Shown: in pieces, positions 26,991 to 40,867 of the stretch
Position numbering within the stretch: the stretch's first letter is position 1
Layout of the letters: every line of letters begins with the position of its first letter
Assembly: GCA_038502055.1 (NCBI GenBank)
Contig: JAXRKN010000040.1
Location: forward strand, 868,001 to 932,000
DNA from: Tanytarsus gracilentus
Taxonomy: Eukaryota; Arthropoda; Insecta; Diptera; Chironomidae
Direction: 5' to 3'
Length of the DNA: 64,000 nt
The notes under the pieces: generated by a model
Seen by the model: the letters and a program-made list of their open reading frames with translations, nothing else
Database searches by the model: none
Told to the model about the DNA's origin: nothing
Position numbers and translations under genes: made by a program

Positions 26991-27414
26991 AATCAGTTTG
27001 AAACGTATCGAGCAATGATGAAGACATACCTTTAGACTTCGTGCCGATTATTAATACTTTTTTTATGTTTTTACTCCGTGTTGTTATTTACTTGTGACTG
27101 CTAAACTCCAATGTAATAATTGTTAATTCATACAGAAGAAATAAAAAAAATTTTTCGAAAAAAAAACAAGATAAAATTAAAGGAATCTTTGTGATATCAG
27201 TGTGAAGAAAAGAACTTTGATAAAAAAACAGTGATTAATCAGTGAAGAAAAATCAAGACAGTGACTTTGGCATATGGAAAAAGTTCTTGCATATTAAATG
27301 GAAATTAATCATTCGATAGGGATTACATTACACTCCATCGTCATCACAACCACCCACAGTAATCATCGATCACCGCAACTATTTTTCGATCAGTGGATCT
27401 AATTGAACTGCAAG
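26991..27414 (+). other. candidate non-coding 5' exon
   Basis: The segment starts near an initiator-like TCAGTTTG (26991), has the A-rich, repeated CAGTGA/AAGTGA texture typical of fly 5' leaders, and ends at a strong donor CAAG|GTGAGTTG. It has no useful open frame. It could be an upstream leader exon of Blimp-1 (15 kb downstream on the same strand) or part of a non-coding RNA. Confidence 0.3.
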
Positions 27415-27419
27415 GTGAG

Positions 27420-30400
27420 TTGTGATAATCATTTTGCTATATTTAACCTTCCACATCGCTGTCTCCATTGCGATTTTAAAGTGCTAATTGCGAGAAAAAA
27501 AATTCTCACCAATAAATCTGATAAAAAAAATATTGCGACGGCATTACGAAAATGAGCTTTGTGTGCGATTGCTGTCAATTTACATGGAACGTACATAAGG
27601 GCAGTAATACCACAAAAAATACCTCGTTAATTGCATTTGTGGCGCATTTTTTAATTATCGAAGCGTTTAATTTTTTTTTTGCAAATGTATTGTTAGCACG
27701 AAAAAAATATCAAACAACAACAACATCATCATCAACTGCGAACTTATATAATATTGAACTGAAAAATCCTTGACAGTGACTTTAAATGACTCGTTTGTTG
27801 AAATTGGCGAAAACAAATGATCGCTTAATATTAGACCTTTAGTTTATTTTTTTTGATATTTGATTTTGTGGTTTTGGGTGACTACGCATGGATTTATTTA
27901 AATTAAAAATTTCTGAAAAATATTAAAATTTAAAAAATAATTTTTTCATCGGTGTAATTTTTAAGGTATCCAGAAAGCTCTCTAAAAATATTAATCGTCG
28001 CTACAATAAATAAGCTTCCCACACATGTACAAAAATCAATCGTTGTCGATGATGATGAGAACAATTCGTTGTTCTATGACAAATCACAATGTTATTCGCA
28101 TGAGTTTGCGAAAAAAATAAACTTTAATCACAATTTTGTGAAATATCGTAACAGTTGGCATTGACATTGACGACGATGATCATGTAAATGAGTACTGTAG
28201 TATGTATACGTGCTTATTTACTTAGTTCACTATTATTCATCGCGAAAAATAGCTTCACATGAATAAAGTACACACATTATAAAAGGCACAACTCATTCAG
28301 CACTTATTACGTTTCGCTCGCTGTCTGCATATTTAGCATTTTTCTCTCTCCTTCACAAATTGCGATATTATGCAATGCATATATTTTTATAGTCTGATAA
28401 AAAGTGCAACTTAATGCCACAAACTATTTTTTAAAAAACAGACATTTAATATCGTCACCGCGGTGACATCTAAATATTGAAAGTAAGAATAAGCTCCTCG
28501 CTTGATATTGCCGTGTTTAAACACTTAATTCTGAATGCTAATTGAAAATTCAAAGCGTTCCTCTTACCATGTTGTTTAAGTTCTTTGACATCTCTCGCGG
28601 GCTTTTTTTGAGGAGAGTCTCTCGCACATTGTCACAATTTTGTGTGTTTTTTATTGCGCATCAATTCTTCCTTCCTTTTTTTGCATTACTTGTTTCTCAT
28701 TCGATCGAGTGAGGTGGAAAAATTACCGTGGAGTCGCGAAGGTTCGAAAGGAAAATTCTGGAAGGGCTTCGCTGCTATTTGGGTCAACCAAACTTTATTT
28801 TCATTTAAAGAAAGTTTTAGGAATTTTCTAGAAAATTCAATTTTTTTTTATTAAATTAATAATGTTTAAGCTAGAATGTTCATCCATCTAACATGCCCGC
28901 GTACTTTACACAAGCACACACACAAAAACTTATTGATGATTGACGTCTCCTTTTTTGTACTCATCTGATTTAAGAATTTATTTTTTCGCCATCATTCTAT
29001 CGTGACGACTCCATTTGGCCTTGCTTCGGTCACCACAACAAAAGACGGGTAGAATAAGAAGATGGCAACAATAAAATAAAAATTTGCTAATAAAGCTCAC
29101 AATGATATTTTTTCTCTCTTTCTGCCCATATGTTTACCTTTTCAATCGTCCCCATACGATTTTTTTGCTTCTTTGTGCGAGCACGAATGTTCTGATGGAA
29201 AAAAAACTAACGAAATTGAAAAAAACTCTTTGATACTCTTTTTTTACGAGTTTAATGACTTTTTGCGTGGCCACAACCGGCGTGTTGAAGAAATCATCAA
29301 CTCAGACGATGAGTGATAGTCGAAGTAATTTGTTAGAATTTTAATGCGTGAACTTTTCTTCTTCTCCTTTGTGAGCTCATCATAAATTTAGGACTAAGGT
29401 GGCAAAAGTATTTTTTTGCACACTTTACTTATGCTCCGCACACGCCTCTCTTTTTACGCAAATAACAAAAGATTAAAAAATCAATAATTGCTAAAATGTG
29501 TTGATTGAATTTTTTGTTATGGTTTCTGCCCGATTATTAGTGGATGCGGGGATTTTAACAGAGCAAAGGAATTTTAAATGAAACAACATCGTGCGTCAAG
29601 TTCAAGGACTTGTGCACACACAACAAAGCACATTTTTGACGGTGATGTCAGACAGCGAAGAGATTCCTTTTGCAGTAAATTGGAATTTTGGTTGACATGA
29701 GTAAAGCAAGAAAATTTGTCATTCTCGCTTTAGACTGAAATGCAAATAATTTTCTGCACAAGACATGCACAATTTGAAGGTGACGAGACTCTAGTTAACT
29801 TCTTGGTCATTATCCTCTCGCTTCTGAAATTTCTTTGGGTTTGTTGTCTGTCGAAATTTAGAGCCGACTCGTCTCTTTTTGGATTTCATCCATATTTGCA
29901 TACAAATTGGGTTATTATCAACAAAAAAGGCGTAAATATTTTGTTCGTATAATGTTGATAATTTAGAGAGTACACGAGGGTTAGGTTAATGATCATTTAA
30001 TGCTTTTTTCCATAAAACCTGCCATTTAGCACGTTCACTATGGAAGGTTCATTGCAGATAGCATAACAAGTACAACATAAATAATTAAGAATCATTCTCA
30101 ATCTCCCCGTCTCGTCCGAGCTATACTCACTTATATTTCTATGTTCATAGTGCGTTGCATTTATTGAAGCTATTCATAAATATATCGAAGCAAAAATGCA
30201 TATTTTACCTGTCTAAAAAGAGTAAATTTTTAAATTAGTTGATGAACTACGTGTGCCGATGTACGTTGAAGTTTTTTCAAATCACTAACGCCTTCCGGCA
30301 GAAATTTATGCTCTAGTGATATTTAATTATTTAAAGTTTCAATTTATTTTTAGAGAATTATTTTTTTGCGAAAAGAATTTGTAAAATTCTTGAGAGTTTG

Positions 30401-33400
30401 TTGACTTTTAAAATTATGCATATTTTACTAAGAAAAAATTCACGATTCTCCAATCATGGCAATATATTATTATTATGGGCTATTCCTCATACATCATGAG
30501 CGTAAAAATTCTATCATGAAATGCAATTTTCTTCCACCTTGAATTAATTCAATTTGTATATATCGCTTGAATTCACAGAAACATAATGTGGTCTATGTTC
30601 AAGAAAGAGTGAGAGAGCGAAAAAATCTTGGTGAAGTTCAAGTATAAGAAAATTTTCTTCACACATAATTTCTGCTACCACATGGAAAAGTGTAAAAATG
30701 TTCTTTTGTAGCACGTTTATTTTATGTAATCAAAATTCACGGTTCAGAAAGCATTTCATAAAAAAGTATGTGCATACAGACAGATTCAAACGCCGTAATT
30801 ATTCTGCGGCTTAAACTTGACTTTTTTAACCCTAATTCCGGCATATTTCAAAATGTGTGCTGAACTTTTTTTTAGTCTGGAAGGAAAAGTTTCTTCATGC
30901 AACTCTTTTTCCTTATCTCTAATGAAATAAATTTTTCTACCACATCCTGCATAAAGTAGCTTCTTCATCAAATAGTTGAAAGCTTCCATTTTTTTATGTT
31001 GAATAAATATGATAAAGAATTCTCATGTAAGAAATATTTTTACATCTAGCTTTCAAATAATTTTTGTTCTGCGAGAATTCCGAGCAAGGAAGCGATGAGA
31101 AAGAGTTAATGCCATAACCCCACATATAACCATAACAACGCACACACACATGAACTCGATTCTCATGTACATGAACATAAAAAATTTCTTCCAACACCAA
31201 TAAAGATCCCCCCAATGAAAATGTTCTACCCGAAGCTCATCGGCTATTATGTTTTCAGTTTCATTTTCAAAACACAAAAGGTTGATGACACCGTCGTCGC
31301 CGTGTATGCCGGGGAGTAAGCAGAACAAAGTGAGAAAGATAGAACAGGGAATATCAGCCAATTGTTGTATATTTATGTTGCCTTTTTTTTCGCTATTCTC
31401 TGGAAGAAATATGTAGAGAAAAAGTGTGAGATGTGAATGGTTGAACTCGAAAATAGAATGAAAAGAAAGAGGAGAAGAAAAAAAATGTACAAATGCTTAA
31501 TTTTATGATTATAGCTTCGCGTTCGTTCCTTCATTACACATCATTTCTTATGCTAAAATCGCCTTCACATGCTCACTCAAGAGGTTGTTGTTCTCTCTCT
31601 CCGTGTGATGTCTTATAGGAGGAAGATTATTTCTTTTAACTTTTGCTTTCCATAGTTTAAGAATCGTTCTATAAGGGCTCAATGGCCTTCAATATAAAAA
31701 GAGCATAAAACAAGGCAAGCGAGAGGCAATATGATAAGAAATTCTGTGTGTGTGTGTGGACACGCTCAATGAATTCTAATTAGACGTTGCGAGAACAGAA
31801 ATGCAAGTGTTGCAATAAGCTTCCTCTCATTTATATACATACGCCTTTGTTGAGGTAGTTTTGCATTTTTTCACTTCTCTGTGTCGTCTTCCGGAATCAA
31901 GAAGAAGACAATTCGCAATGAACGCGAAAAGTTTAAATGGGTATCACTCGTATTATATTTATTTTTTTAAAGTCAGTTAGCAAGAGGTGAATGAATTTTT
32001 AAACGTCACGGACAATAAAACAAAGTTTTTCTATTTTTTTTTCGGGGTACGTGCCAAAAAAAATAAAACTCTAGTGAAAACTATAAAAATTGAATCGCAG
32101 GCATATTTCGCATTTATCATACAAAATAATTCCCACTAATGGGTATTTCGAACCCGAGAGAACTCTCGCAGATGTTGTAGAACTTTTTCCTCTCCACAAC
32201 CCGTTCTATCATACACTTTCATTCGACACCCGAAAGATTCTATGTATGGCTATCAATGTCGATGAGCTTCTTTCACTTCAACTTTGTTGTTGTGTCCAAA
32301 ACATTAATTTTTATTTTTTTTCTTCTCTTCATCTTCATCAATATGAAATTGATTGAGCATACAACACAAATACAAACAGAGTGCAGAGAGATTTTGTGAG
32401 CGAGAGAACCCAAAAAAAGCACAATCACACAACATTTTTCGGATATATGAAATGTGCGAGTAGAAGAAAATGTGAGAGAGAAACACACGAAAAAAGTTCG
32501 CATTCGAGAGAGAGAGAGTTGAATGACCGACCTACTCAAGCAAAAATATCTTCATGTATATGTTTGAAAGAAAGCTTTCTATACGTAAAGCATATTTCTT
32601 ATTTCGTTCGTGCTCTGCTTTTTTTTGGGAGAAAGATGGTGGTGAAATGGCTCTCACATATTTGAAGAAGAAGATAGTGATGCATACACACATTAGGATA
32701 TGACATGTTGGCTTTTAATTAATTAAATTTTAAAAAAATTAAATAAATTTTAAAATTATTTTTTAATTAAAAGTTAAAAATTTTAATATCGACATGTGGC
32801 ATCCCCGTCGCATCGTCTCATCTCTTTCAACCCTCATAGTTCTCAATAAAATTGAGCTATCATGAGTGGAATTCAATAACGTTTAATTGATTTCTTATGT
32901 GCTGATGTGATCTCTATAAAATTTTATCATCATGCCAAATGGTTTTTAACTTATCGAGTTTCAAGTCACATACCTAATGAGACTGGAATGCGAACAGAAA
33001 AAAACGAAGAGATGAGTAATTAGTTGTTGGATAAGAAATGCAGAAATTAAAAATTCAATCCCTCATTAGTGGATTGAGAATGAGAAAAAAATAAGCGGCG
33101 TGTTGAAGTCTAGAACTAGAGAAGGCCGTCGATTTGCCATTTTCCCATTCTCAGCGTTAGCTCGAAGGTTCTTCACCTTTCTCACAGTCGACACATCGAC
33201 CAGCTTTATTCCATCGTCATTCAAAGAACGAAATGCGGAAATCGATTGTAATATCGTGATGAAAAATTCTTCTTTCACTAGCAGGAGGAGTAATTGCAGT
33301 CCCTAAACTGCCAGGTTAATGGCACCAAAGTTCCTTGCATTTTTTTTTCATTTTCGCTATCATCACCATTCAATTATTGCTCTATATATACATCCATATG

Positions 33401-36400
33401 TACACACATTTAAACTGCAGTCGGGAGTAACAAACTTTTGAGTTAATAGTTGCCAGACTCTCTCTTTTTTCCTATTCCCTGCCATTACGACCTCATCCTG
33501 TCTTTCGCTTTTTACATGCCACCCTTCAATGCCTCCCACAACAGCAAAATGTATTTACGTTTCCCGGTTTTTATGTGTACTTATACATTTACTATCATAG
33601 CTACTTGCTGGCTTCACACAATTGCAAAAAATCCCGACTTGCATCCCGCTCTTACCTTCAATCCTGAAAAATTTCCCATTTCACTCTTTCGAGCGAACGC
33701 TTGTAAATGGGAGAAGTGAATGTGTACATGAGAGTGATGTCTATGTATTACATCTGTAGTCCCAATATTTGAATTTTTACCGTTTAACCCGAAAATATTT
33801 TTTGTAAAAAAATTAAATTTAAATTTTAAAAAAATTATGGAGGTTACACGGTCACGGAGGCCGAGTCAATCTGCATTTTCAATTAATTTTTTAATTGACT
33901 TCTTTTGTTCACGAAATTGAAATTTTACACAGTCCTGACAAATACATTCATATACAATCGATATTCACGACGATGTTGCAAGGGCAATGCAGGAAATAGC
34001 ACTAGGAAATATGCTATATCTGCGATGAGAAAAAGTTCAATGAACTGAGTGTTGATAAATTCGATTTTTCCCTCAGTATTTTTTGCTCTCATCACTTTAC
34101 AAAAATTTTAAGCTTTTAAAGTTGAAATTTATTATGAGAATGTGATAATGGCGACTCGCCGGCAGCATAGCAATTTTAAAATTCAATTAAAGTTCAGCAT
34201 CGGATGGCCGAAAGGTGAAAGGAGACGAAAGATCTAATCTCATTCTATTGTAAATTCATCGGACGTCATCTCACCCCACCGAGTTTCTCATTATTTTGGC
34301 AGCCATTACTACTACTACATTCACATTGATACCAACCACCTCGAGGCGTCAGAAAAACGCTTTTAATCTCCGATAACACTTTTCTCGCTATTTTTTTTGC
34401 GCTAAATAAAAAATAATAATATTCAACTTTTGTGTCTGTGGTCATGGATACAATTCGTTTTCCCTCGAGGTTCATGTTTCATGTCCTTCACATCATCATA
34501 CACAGCAAAACTATAAAAATGAGCGAAAAAGACGAGCAAGGCAGAATTGTAGATTGCATCTATGCTCTCTTGGCTGAGAAAATTGATGCACAATTCTTCT
34601 TATTCTAGATTCTACCGAGCCTATTTGCGCATTAACAATGGCTTTATGCTTGAGAGTGCATTTTACTAGTTGAAGATAATTACGATAATGATTGTGTCTG
34701 GATTGCTGATTCAAAAAGTTTCTACACCTTGAAAAAATTCTTTATCTTTCGCTCTTACTCTTCTTGCAATGTGCAAGGAAAAAAAGTAAAAACGAGCAGA
34801 AATTATGGTGGATTCTTCTCATGTGCGGTAGGTCATGACAGGCAGTGCAAAAAAATTATTCTATCGTTTACTTCGCTCGAAAGAACATTCTTCTTATGTT
34901 GCATTCTCCATTCAAGCATAAAACATCGACTTGCATTATGCATTTGCTTATGCTGTTTTATATTTTCACTGCAATAAATCAACAGAGGCTTTTGCACTCA
35001 AGTGCTTTAGTTTTTTTGCCAAATTGTTATTCGATATGGCTTTCAAAAAAAATAACATAACATTTGGTATGGGAATGTCGAGCCTAGCCTGATTGTCGGG
35101 TTATTTGCCTTTGCCTGTCCTTCCTCAACATTCAATCGCTTAATGTTGATTATGTTGAGCAAGGAAATGAAGAGGAAGAGAATGAAAAACAAACTTTTTG
35201 TGCACCCGAGAACATGTAGACTTAAACACACACATCTACAGCAGTGTGCATGACATTATATACCGACTGACTGGGCTGTGCTTTATGAATGTGAAAATTT
35301 TCCAGCCTCATCAGCCCACTCGAGAGTGCATAGAACTCTGTGTTGGGTTCATTCAACTTGCCTATGATATAGCCAGCATAAAAAATATAAAAATAAAACA
35401 TTTTTCCCTTTTTCTCGCCGCACAACAGTCTGCCAACTATGGAGAGGAAAAAAATAATGGAACAGACGCTTCCTCGAGCGTATGTGTAAAAGTTTTTAAT
35501 GTAAATTTCAACCTAAAAGCGATTAAATAATTTTTAACGCATCATAAAACAAAAAAAAGATATGAAATTTTTACGTCTTTACTTCCAGAACAAAAAAAAA
35601 ATTCATTTCATGTTTCTTCTTACTTTAACCACTTGCAACCCTTTACAATGCTGCCACTCTTTTTTTGCTTCCATGAGTGAAAATGAAAGTTTTATTCCTT
35701 CTTTGTTGCGAAAAAGATGATTGCTCTCTTCTTTACTCAGGGGTTGTTGAGACAATCCTTCATGTCTGACGATACAAAAAGTTGTGAATTTTAAAGCTTT
35801 TATCGCTAAGAGGATTAAATAAGACTGAAATGTGTAAGGGGATTATTAATTTGTGGCAATGATGTGGTGTTAAAAATTTTCCACAAAACCAAAAATTACT
35901 GAACTTTTTATGAGGGATGGTTTAAAAATGAATTCAAAATGCATTTACATCAGTCTGGTTAATCATGCTTTGAACTTTTTTCATCGATAGAAAAATATCA
36001 AAATAATTTTTCAACATTGACGTGATGAATAACTTTTTAAAGCGGCTGAGAAAAGCTTTTTTATTCGAAGGCTGAAATGAAATGAAAATCAATCCAACAA
36101 TGTTGCAGTTCAAACAACTTTTGTAAATTTCCAAAACATCGTCGATGCACTCGATGATAGTCGATGCCCTTTAGGATGTAAAGTTGAGACAAAAAGCTTG
36201 TGTACATCGCTGAAATTAAATTCTTGAAAAAAAGTTCCTTTATGCCATGCACAAAGAGCAGCAGGAAGAGTTTTTTCCTATACGAGGCAGTGCCTTTCAT
36301 CGCTACAGTACAGTCAGTCAAAAAGCTATGCAATTGCCATGCGCTTTTAAGCGGCTGCATGTATTTGTGAAAAATAGTTTTTTTTCGGGATTGTCTGATG

Positions 36401-37200
36401 TGAAAACTAACTTTGAATAGTTTTTCCAGTGTTAACTCTCTCAACATCGGTATTGCACTTCGTAGCGCTTCCGCAATATAAGAATTTTAAAATCATCAGG
36501 CAAGACACGAGAGATTTTCACACACAAAAATTTTCTCTCGTGCGCTCTCGAAATGCAACACAACAATCACAGAAAGCACTATTCAGTCAGTTACTCATAT
36601 GATATTAAGCCATAAAAACACAAAAATTGCAATTTTCCTACAGAATTTTTTTACTCCCTTAATATTTTCGCGCGAAGGTTGTAACTAAAAAAAATTGTGC
36701 TAATAACATTGAGTCGGTGTTGATTTAATCAAAAAATAAAAATAAAAATAATTAGTTTTGATGAGTTCCGAGTTGCAATGAGGCCTTGACAAAAAAAGTA
36801 TTTATATTGCACACAATTAATTCAGAGGTTAGTGCTGTTCAAAAAAATTAATTTTTATCCAAAAAAAGGAAAATTTATTTCTGGAAGAGAGTGAGAAAGT
36901 TCATCAACATTAAAGGAAATTTTTTAATGCGGGAGAGAGAGAAAGGAGGAAGCTGAGGAAAGGAAAATTTCGCTCTTCCTGATTCATCCCTTTCCCCTCC
37001 AGACTCGCTCGGATTGTTTTTATTGTACATGCGAGTGCAAGAAAGGGATACTCAAAACTCACACTGCCATGATTTTTACAATAAATGCACAATCGCATGA
37101 ACGTGTGTCGTCAGCCGAAGTGGAATTAAGCTTTGCATTATTGAGAGTGTGTTAGTGCTTTCGGGCGGACGAGAAAGGATATACGAGAGTGTCGGGCAGA
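27420..37200. other. non-coding region upstream of Blimp-1
   Basis: Roughly 10 kb without a supported coding exon. It carries a TG microsatellite (31744-31758), GA tracts (about 32503-32518), a TATAAAAGG at 28278 and an ecdysone-response palindrome at 34034-34046. Confidence 0.4.
34034..34046. promoter_or_regulatory. candidate ecdysone-response element upstream of Blimp-1
   Basis: AGTTCAATGAACT, identical to the element at 16971, is a perfect IR-1 palindrome fitting the EcR/USP consensus. It lies 8.3 kb upstream of the Blimp-1 start codon. Blimp-1 is an ecdysone-induced gene in Drosophila, which makes this copy the most plausible of the three. Confidence 0.4.
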
Positions 37201-37259
37201 CACAAAAACAAAAACATTGCACAGTCGTCGCAAGCGACTAAAGTTTGTCGTAGGTCGTG

Positions 37260-37515
37260 GCTGGCAGATAAAAGCCATGGAAGCTTTCACACAGAGTGGA
37301 TGTGTGTCGTGAAAAATTTTCCTTTCTCAACATATTTTTCATTTTAGAAAGTTTTCCATTTTGAAAATGTTCTGAAAAGTGCTGAAAGTTCTTGTGATCT
37401 GTGGACAAAGAAAGTTCCTGGAGAAATAAATTAAAAATAGCTAAAAATAAACTAGAAAAAAAGGGGAGAAAAAGTTTTTCTCAAATTTGCAACGCAATTT
37501 TTGGAGATGAAAAAA
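37260..37515 (+). other. candidate promoter and first leader exon of Blimp-1
   Basis: A GAGA-rich stretch (about 36926-36950) is followed by a GC-richer patch, a TATA-like AGATAAAAG and a leader-like segment with no long open frame. The segment ends at a possible donor A|GTAAGG near 37515. The coding strand and distance (4.8 kb to the first coding exon) fit Blimp-1, but this rests on texture and splice sites only. Confidence 0.25.
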
Positions 37516-38273
37516 AGTAAGGAGAAAAAATACTGTGTGTGGTCGTGTGATTATGATTTAAAATTAAACAAATTTTTATCACTGTCGTGTTATGCAAAAA
37601 ATAATGCAAATATTAAAAACTCATTTTCCGCATAATCTGTGTACATTAATTTAGCCTTGCAATTCAATTTTAACTCTCTCGATAGAGAAAAAAAATTTTG
37701 CAAGTTTTGTAAATAGGAAAAAAATAGCGAGAGAAAAATCAAATCAAAGTCGAATGCGGAATTTAATGGATGGCAGGTTCACGGCTGAACAATGAAAAAA
37801 GTCATTCTTGTAAGCGGAAAATTTTGCACTTGGCAACGCAATAGAAAATTCAAATTTTTTTCGCTAAATTTTTTACATCATATTTTTAAGTGAATTTTTG
37901 TTTTTTAAAAAAATTAAAATTTGTCAATGTAGAACTTTTTAGCTTTTAATAATTGCACAAAATCTAAAGTCTGAATACATGATTTTTCACTAAGCACATC
38001 GAAATAGTTTTTATAGTGTCATTTACAGTCGTGAAGTTGCACGCCGGTCATCATTACAATTAGTTTCTATTCGATGTAGTTATTTACTTTTTTTTTCGGT
38101 GTGGTGTGACGTTTCACTGTATTTTTCTCTCATTCGCTTCGCGCACACTGCTTCCCTATACTGATGGGTCTACGAAAAAAAACCTCACAAATAATAAATT
38201 ATAAATATTAGTTATAGTGCACTTTTTCTCTACTTTTTTAAAGTGTGTGCTCTCATTGCGATTCAGATCGATT

Positions 38274-38678
38274 TCAGTTGCAATCTTGCCCGGTCATCGA
38301 TTAGATGTACGAAACTCTCACTCTCGGGAATATTACGCGGAAAACATTTGCTCGCTTATAGCTTTTATAATTAATTAAATTGATGACATTTTACAAAGTG
38401 CTTTAAAAAAATTTTGAATCTAATTTTTCTCACTGCCAAGAAATTTTTAGCAACAAAAAAAAATTTAAAATCAACTGGAAATTTTTAAAACTTGCGAAAA
38501 AAATTTATATTTTTAATGTGCTGTCAGAGAAACTTTCATCGAAAGGAATCGTAAAGATTTAATTAAGAGTAATGACTCATTAAAATTGTGAATGAATGTG
38601 CTAGTGCATAAACGAAGATTAAAAACAATATCCGGAGATTTTTCCAATATCTCCAAATCACATCGAAGATTAAACATT
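38274..38678 (+). other. candidate alternative leader exon of Blimp-1
   Basis: An initiator match TCAGTTG (38274) lies in a locally GC-richer context. About 405 bases of leader-like sequence follow, then the donor CATT|GTAAGTTG. The next good acceptor on + that leads to coding sequence is TTTCTTGCAG at 42321-42330. Inferred only. Confidence 0.28.
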
Positions 38679-40612
38679 GTAAGTTGATTTTGAATGCAAT
38701 TTGCAATAATCTCACACGTCTAACAAACTTCTGACATTCAAGCGATTATTTTTGTGTGCATTTCATCTTTTCTTATCATTGCTCTCTTTTGTTCGGAATT
38801 GCAGTTTTATTACAAAAAATTATAACTAAAAAAAGAAATAAATTGTTTCAAGGTTACAACTCTCGACGTTTATGGAAACGCAAAGAAAATTTTCCGCACT
38901 TTAAAATTTCTCGACTGCAATCATCTGCAACTAATTGAAACTGAAAGCTATTTTTTTCGCCATGTATTTCGTGCTTTTTATATATTTACTCCTCAATATT
39001 CCCAGAATGGATTTAGCATCGTTAAACGAAGAGCTCAATTTCCAATTATCTCATCGACCATCGTCATTAACATCGTAGTTTATGAACATACGGAAAAATC
39101 TCCTCATGAGCAATAGATTTGAATCTTCAATGAAAATAAAGAAGGAAAAGAAGACGGGGAGGAAGAATTACGACAAGCATACACGATTGCATTTTGTTAT
39201 GTGCATGCGACTTTAACCTTGCACCTAATTATAGACAGAGTATAAAGAGAAAGACATAGACGGGTTGCAAGTGCATAATCTTCGTTCCTTTATACTCAAG
39301 TAATTTTCTTGCTTCTTCTTCGACGATTTGGTTGTTTATGAAACAGCGAGAATCTGAGAATCATTAAGAGTGTACTCATGTTCTCGTCGTGCTATGCTGG
39401 GTGATCAATTGCTCATGCTCCGTAGAATCAGAATATTTTTTTTTTGATAAAGACAATGATGGGTGATTTGTAAAGTGTGTAACAAAAAAAATCAATTTTA
39501 AATTTAACTCACAAATAATGCAATTAAAATAATACAAAAACATAAAATGCACTGGTTTAATTTGTGTGTCATTAAAAGATGAATTTATGGCCTCCACGAC
39601 ACGCCATACATACGTAGTGTATATAAAAGATTTATGCGATCGCGATCGTGATATTGAACGAAGTCATGTTTATAATGCAATCGCAATTTCTGTTCATGCT
39701 CGCTGACTTTGACTTGCATCTTCAAGCCTTGACTTTGAAATAGACATGAAGCGGCTTCTCTATGTATTTTCTATCTGCCGTCGGGTTTTTGAGTTCATCG
39801 TCGAGGAGTGTCGACAGGCGCTTATGCAAACGCAAGAGAATTGAGTGTAAAAATAGTAATAGAGAAATTTAATTGATTTTCTTCCCATGGTGAGTGTAAA
39901 ATAATTTTGTAATCCAATTTTACGATCGGCATTGCCACATTTATAATTCCATAAGTATATTTTTTTGTTTTCAATTCGCATTTTTTCCTTGCTATTTTTA
40001 AAAACTAATTCTCACGGAATTTTTTATTTAAGTTTTAGGAAGAAACTGAAAATAAATTTTCGTGAGGAGATCACGCCAAATAAACAGTGTTGTTGGCGCA
40101 CCGACAAATATTTTTTGATTTTCTGTATTATAGAAAAAAAATCTCAATTTCTTCCTCGTACAGCCGGGTGCCAAAAGCTCACTCTTTGCCGGCTTTGATG
40201 AAAATGAAATTAAAGAGGAATTTAATCATTTGATACGTCATCAAACTATTCAATCACGCCTTTATGCGATTCCCAAAATGTTTTCTGTTACTAAGCGGAA
40301 TAATAACAAATAATAATAATAATAAATTTATTACAAAACATAGATCAAGTCAATTTATTATTATCGCTTCTGATGTCTCTAATAGTTTCCTCCTCGCTAC
40401 TAATGCTGAAAAATTAATAAATGTCATAAAGAATCATAATAAAAAATATTTTTTCTCCTTCACTTCTTGACGTAGTCGAGCAGGTTGTGTAAAGTGTGTG
40501 TCTAGAAATAGCTAGCCAGTGCATCTTTTGGATGCAGTCTGACACTTTGATTTAGTCGCTCGCTAGACTAGTCTTTACTGACCGGAATAAATTTAATTTG
40601 AGAAATTTCTAG

Positions 40613-40837
40613 GTTAGTTTTAAAAATTGTGAAAAAATTAATTTTAATTTAAATCAACGTTTTTGTAATTATTTTTTGTCTCGAGCCTTAAATCTTCCCA
40701 TTGTCCGCCTATTTCAAAAAAAGGGGGAAAAAGGGGCTTGTATTTGTTAGTTTTAAAAATTGTGAAAAAATTAATTTTAATTTAAATCAACGTTTTTGTA
40801 ATTATTTTTTGTCTCGAACCTTAAATCTTCCCATTGT
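40613..40837 (+). repeat. 92-bp near-perfect direct duplication
   Basis: Bases 40613-40704 recur at 40746-40837 in the same orientation with one difference (GAGCC against GAACC), separated by 41 bases containing a G/A-rich run. The near-identity in otherwise unique sequence points to a recent duplication. The right copy abuts a piece of the dispersed repeat that begins near 40868. Confidence 0.9.
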
Positions 40838-40867
40838 GCACCGTTCTCCTTTTTACGGCCCCTTACG

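Noticed and set aside
31851..31860. TGAGGTAGTT, resembling the start of let-7
   Set aside because: Only the first nine bases match let-7; the following sequence diverges and no foldback precursor is apparent.
36061..36447. 128-codon ATG-initiated frame on -
   Set aside because: It has no signal peptide, domain, poly(A) context or familiar composition. By the stop-codon rate in this AT-rich DNA, about one frame of this length is expected by chance in the window.
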